Shown here piece after piece: positions 4,568-7,083 of a DNA stretch of 7,083 nt; within the stretch, counting starts at the first letter, position 1; every line of letters starts with the position of its first letter. Position numbers and translations under genes: made by a program. The notes under the pieces are model-generated. The model searched no databases and was not told where the DNA came from. It saw only the letters and a list, made by a program, of their open reading frames with translations. Source of the stretch: Planctomycetota bacterium (GTDB taxonomy: Bacteria; Planctomycetota; Phycisphaerae; UBA1845); assembly GCA_022566435.1 (NCBI GenBank), contig JADFIX010000186.1, positions 1-7,083 on the forward strand, given 5' to 3'.

Positions 4568-6988
4568 GGGGCACAATTCGATCTGTGTGCCTGGGTATTC
4601 GCGCCCCTGAAAGCCCAGAATCTGGACGAACACGTCGTCGAAATTGACGACCTTGTTGATCTGCGTACCGCTGAGGTTGGGGTGGACATCGGTCACCGAC
4701 ACATGGGTCGCATTGAACGCGGCGGGATTCTGGAACGTTTTGATTGCGGCCACCGCATCGTCGATGTTCACCGTGCCTTGCGGCGCCGTCCAGGTGTTCG
4801 TGTCGACGTCGAAGAATCCAACCGCGTCGCCATACCACTTGACACCCGGCTTGGCCTGGGTTTGGACGGAGAGCGGTGGATCGGAAACCTCGCCGTCGTC
4901 GATCATGACGATATCGTATGACGACGTCGGGATAATCGGGCAACCGGTCAGGTGAAGCGTCGGACAAGCATCCCAGTTCGGCGGCGTGACCGGTCGAGTC
5001 GGACCGACAACCGCGATGCAATCCGCGTCCGGCGCTTGCGCCCACCACTCCGAACCGATGGCCGTGACGCCGTTCACCTGCGTGCTCGAGAGTATCAGAC
5101 GAATGTCCAGGAACCAGCCGACATTCGCCCCGTTCGTGCCGCGCGGATCGATCGAAATATATCGATTTTTCAGGATGTCGTGCGGGGGCGGCGCCAGTGT
5201 TGGCGATTCCTGCGGCCACGGCCCCTGCGGCTCCTGTGTCTCGTAGGCCCCCATATCCACCACCCCGTACACGATTCGCGTAACACCGTCCGCGTCTGTC
5301 GTGCTGACCACGGCTCCGTTGTTGCCCACATTCACGGAGGGTGACCAGTTCAGCAGCCGCAGGTTGTCGTCCTCCGTACCCGGCAGGTCGTCGTCGCCGT
5401 CGGGGTCGACGAACATGGGATTGACGGCAATGTTGCTAACACCGGGCCAGCCGCCCTCGATGTTGCTGTAGCTCACGCTTATCGTGCCGTTGCCCGACTG
5501 CCAGAACTCGTCCCCCCCGTTCCACAGAATACTGTTGACCACTTCGAAGGCGTACGGTCCGTTGGCCACCGCGATGGCGTTGCCGTTGTCGGCGCTGTTC
5601 TGAACCAATGCACAATTGACCAGCTTCATGTTGGAGCCGAAGGGGTTGGGAAACGCGGCGTCGTAGAAAGCCCCCCCTTCAACCGCTGTGTTCCCGCTGA
5701 AAAGACAGTTTACCATGGTCGTGTCCCGGCTGCGGGTGTAGACGGCACCACCCTGATTCGCGTCGTTGCCGAAGAAGCGGCATCCGGAGAGGTCGGCGAC
5801 TGCGAACCCCCCGAGTAATAACGCGCCGCCCGCAGACCCGCTGTGATTGTTGATGAACGTGCAGTTCTTGATCAGTAACTCGCCGCCTCCGAAAGTCGCC
5901 GCACGCCCATTGTTATCAAATAGGCAGCCCGTCATACTCGTGAATACGCCTCGATCAACGTATATCCCGCCGGCCCCGAATGTATTGTCTAGAAAAGAGC
6001 AGGCGGTCAACGTCAACGTGCTATCGTTACCGTAGATAGATCCACCGTAGTTGGCAAAGTTAGCATCGCTGAACTCACAATCGTGAAGATCGACCGTGCT
6101 GCCGTTGTCGTTGTATATCCCGCCGCCCTTCGCGAGGTGTTCTGACGCCTTGTTTTGCCGGAAAACGCACGAGGTGAGCGTGGCATCCACAGAATCGTTG
6201 TATATGCCACCGCCGCGCGCCGTGGTCGCGTTGCCGTTACGCTCAAAGAGGCAGCCGACAAGCGTGGGCTGATTCTCGATGTTGAACAGCCCGCCGCCGC
6301 GCACGGCCTGGTTGTCGACGAACGTACAATCCGTAAACACAGGAGCGCTCGGGCCGGTGCACAACGGGTCGTCGTCGTGAGCGGCCCATACGCCGCCGCC
6401 CTCGCCATCGGTTCGGTTACTGACGAACGTACAATCGGAAACCGCTGCGGCGCCGCTGTGGATCAACAAACCGCCGCCCTGAACGCCTGCGAAGTTGTCA
6501 CGAAACGTACAACGATCGATCACAGAGGCGAGGCTGTGATCGTTGACCGCGGCGTGGTGTGCCGCCCAATTGTCACGAAAGATGCAGTTTCGCAACGTCG
6601 GCCCCCCGGGCATGCACTTGCTGGAGCCGTTTCGTATGTGGACGGCAGCGCCCTGATTGGTGATCGCCGGCGGGGCCCCGCTGCCGTCGGCGTGTCCGCC
6701 GCTGACCGCGAAACCGTCCAGAACCACGTCGATGGCGTCTGGGTCCGAATAGGTCAACACGTGATAGCTATTGTCATCGCGATTGCCGAAATCGCCGGTG
6801 TCATTTCCGAGAAGATCGCCGCTTAAGACCGTTTCGTGCAGCACGAAATTGCGGTAGTGCGGACTTGCCGCCCCGCAGCCGGCGTAGCTGCCATACAGCT
6901 CCACACCGCTGATCAGTTGAAAGGTCGCACTTCGGCCGGCGGGCGACTGTCCCGCGCCTTGAATCGGCGTGTAGGTGCCGTTGGCCAC
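4559..6988 (-). CDS. Right-handed beta-helix repeat protein with choice-of-anchor and dockerin-like C-terminus, N-terminally truncated
   Basis: The ORF has 809 codons from a GTG at 6988 that has no ribosome site. The homologous frame continues upstream as 'LSAQAGDQIFVANGTYTP' until an in-frame TAA at 7022-7024, so the signal peptide and the opening 'YVDA.. .DGSSW' segment are lost. It shares 'GCG', 'FVLHETVLSGDL', 'FGNRDDNSYHVL' and 'VSGGHADG' with the gene at 4370. Residues about 125-480 are beta-helix coils ('PTLRNCIFRDN', 'GGGIYNDSVDATLTSCVF'). Residues about 484-580 form a choice-of-anchor Q-like end ('VNSILWN', 'SNIEGGWPGVSNI', 'DMGAYE'). From about 606 comes the 'KNRYISIDPRG' module found in planctomycete secreted proteins. 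Residues about 735-800 contain two helices, 'VNIDDAVAAIKTF' and 'VNFDDVFVQILGF', each after an Asp/Asn-rich loop, resembling a degenerate dockerin pair that could bind calcium and anchor the protein. It is probably extracellular if expressed intact; the substrate is unknown. Confidence 0.85.
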   Translation of the reverse strand: MANGTYTPIQGAGQSPAGRSATFQLISGVELYGSYAGCGAASPHYRNFVLHETVLSGDLLGNDTGDFGNRDDNSYHVLTYSDPDAIDVVLDGFAVSGGHADGSGAPPAITNQGAAVHIRNGSSKCMPGGPTLRNCIFRDNWAAHHAAVNDHSLASVIDRCTFRDNFAGVQGGGLLIHSGAAAVSDCTFVSNRTDGEGGGVWAAHDDDPLCTGPSAPVFTDCTFVDNQAVRGGGLFNIENQPTLVGCLFERNGNATTARGGGIYNDSVDATLTSCVFRQNKASEHLAKGGGIYNDNGSTVDLHDCEFSDANFANYGGSIYGNDSTLTLTACSFLDNTFGAGGIYVDRGVFTSMTGCLFDNNGRAATFGGGELLIKNCTFINNHSGSAGGALLLGGFAVADLSGCRFFGNDANQGGAVYTRSRDTTMVNCLFSGNTAVEGGAFYDAAFPNPFGSNMKLVNCALVQNSADNGNAIAVANGPYAFEVVNSILWNGGDEFWQSGNGTISVSYSNIEGGWPGVSNIAVNPMFVDPDGDDDLPGTEDDNLRLLNWSPSVNVGNNGAVVSTTDADGVTRIVYGVVDMGAYETQEPQGPWPQESPTLAPPPHDILKNRYISIDPRGTNGANVGWFLDIRLILSSTQVNGVTAIGSEWWAQAPDADCIAVVGPTRPVTPPNWDACPTLHLTGCPIIPTSSYDIVMIDDGEVSDPPLSVQTQAKPGVKWYGDAVGFFDVDTNTWTAPQGTVNIDDAVAAIKTFQNPAAFNATHVSVTDVHPNLSGTQINKVVNFDDVFVQILGFQGREYPGTQIELCPDP
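5520..6603 (-). repeat. Parallel beta-helix repeat block of the second paralogue
   Basis: About twelve imperfect coils run from 'PTLRNCIFRDN' to 'MKLVNCALVQN', many with 'GGGxY/F', a turn, 'L..C.F' and an Asn near the end of the coil. Spacing from GGG to the C-x-F step is 18-19 residues in most coils, matching the first paralogue. On the plus strand the same steps appear as recurring 'acgaacgtacaatc' and 'ccgccgcc' variants. Confidence 0.75.
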
Positions 6989-7083
6989 GAAGATTTGATC
7001 GCCGGCCTGCGCGGAGAGCGGTTACCCTATTGCGTCAACATGGAGGTCTATGGTTAGTGTCCAGGAAGGGGTCGCGCGAGGTG
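6989..7083 (-). pseudogene. Disrupted 5' end of the second beta-helix gene
   Basis: Reading the minus strand towards the gene gives 'TIDLHVDAIG', a stop (7022-7024), then 'PLSAQAGDQIFVA'. 'HVDA.G' is reminiscent of the 'YVDADATG' opening of the neighbour at 4370, but the roughly 20 residues that normally join it to the 'AGD.I.VA.G.Y' step are missing. This suggests a small deletion, or a false join near 7015-7025. No ribosome site or promoter is evident in the remaining bases. Confidence 0.4.

Noticed and set aside
5520..6603. CRISPR-like array from recurring short motifs
   Set aside because: Repeat units are imperfect, vary in length and stay in one long coding frame; they are protein beta-helix coils.
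6155..6826. 223-codon plus-strand ORF
   Set aside because: It is antisense to the well-supported beta-helix gene, has no family motif, and is composition-driven.

Overview
The window looks like a Planctomycetota chromosome or metagenome contig. This rests on gene families recognised by eye, not on a search: long secreted right-handed parallel beta-helix proteins with 'GGGLY...L.NCTF..N' repeats, a DUF1501-type protein tail, a PA14-like/PKD-type extracellular protein, and a dockerin-like C-terminus after a 'KNRYIS' module. No tRNA, rRNA, CRISPR array, transposase or integrase was seen.

Layout. Positions 1-2004 (+) hold the 3' part of a large extracellular multidomain protein (DUF2341-like start, PA14-like, PKD, helical TPR-like stretch, C-terminal beta-sandwich), open at the left edge. 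Positions 2005-2145 are a short convergent intergenic gap with small inverted repeats. Positions 2146-4370 (-) are one broken beta-helix gene. It has a good promoter, Shine-Dalgarno and signal peptide at 4370, runs normally to a frameshift at about 3609-3615, continues as beta-helix repeats to about 2893, then turns in frame into a 164-residue piece of a fused alpha/beta 2-oxoacid dehydrogenase E1, and finally into the last 84 residues of a DUF1501 protein. Positions 4371-4558 are intergenic and carry the promoter, a 14-bp perfect palindrome and a small hairpin. Positions 4559-6988 (-) hold a second, paralogous beta-helix protein with a choice-of-anchor Q-like end and a dockerin-like C-terminus. 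Its N-terminus is missing: an in-frame stop (7022-7024) replaces the expected signal peptide and first segment.

The two beta-helix genes are tandem paralogues in the same direction and were probably cell-surface or secreted polysaccharide- or matrix-binding proteins. The gene at 1-2004 converges on them and also looks extracellular.

The most notable signal is the three-family mosaic ORF at 2146-3663. No intact novel system is visible. The mosaic is either a contig-assembly or cloning chimera, which I think more likely, or a real in-frame recombination of three unrelated genes. With a frameshift in the same gene and a truncated paralogue next to it, this stretch should be checked against reads before any biological reading.
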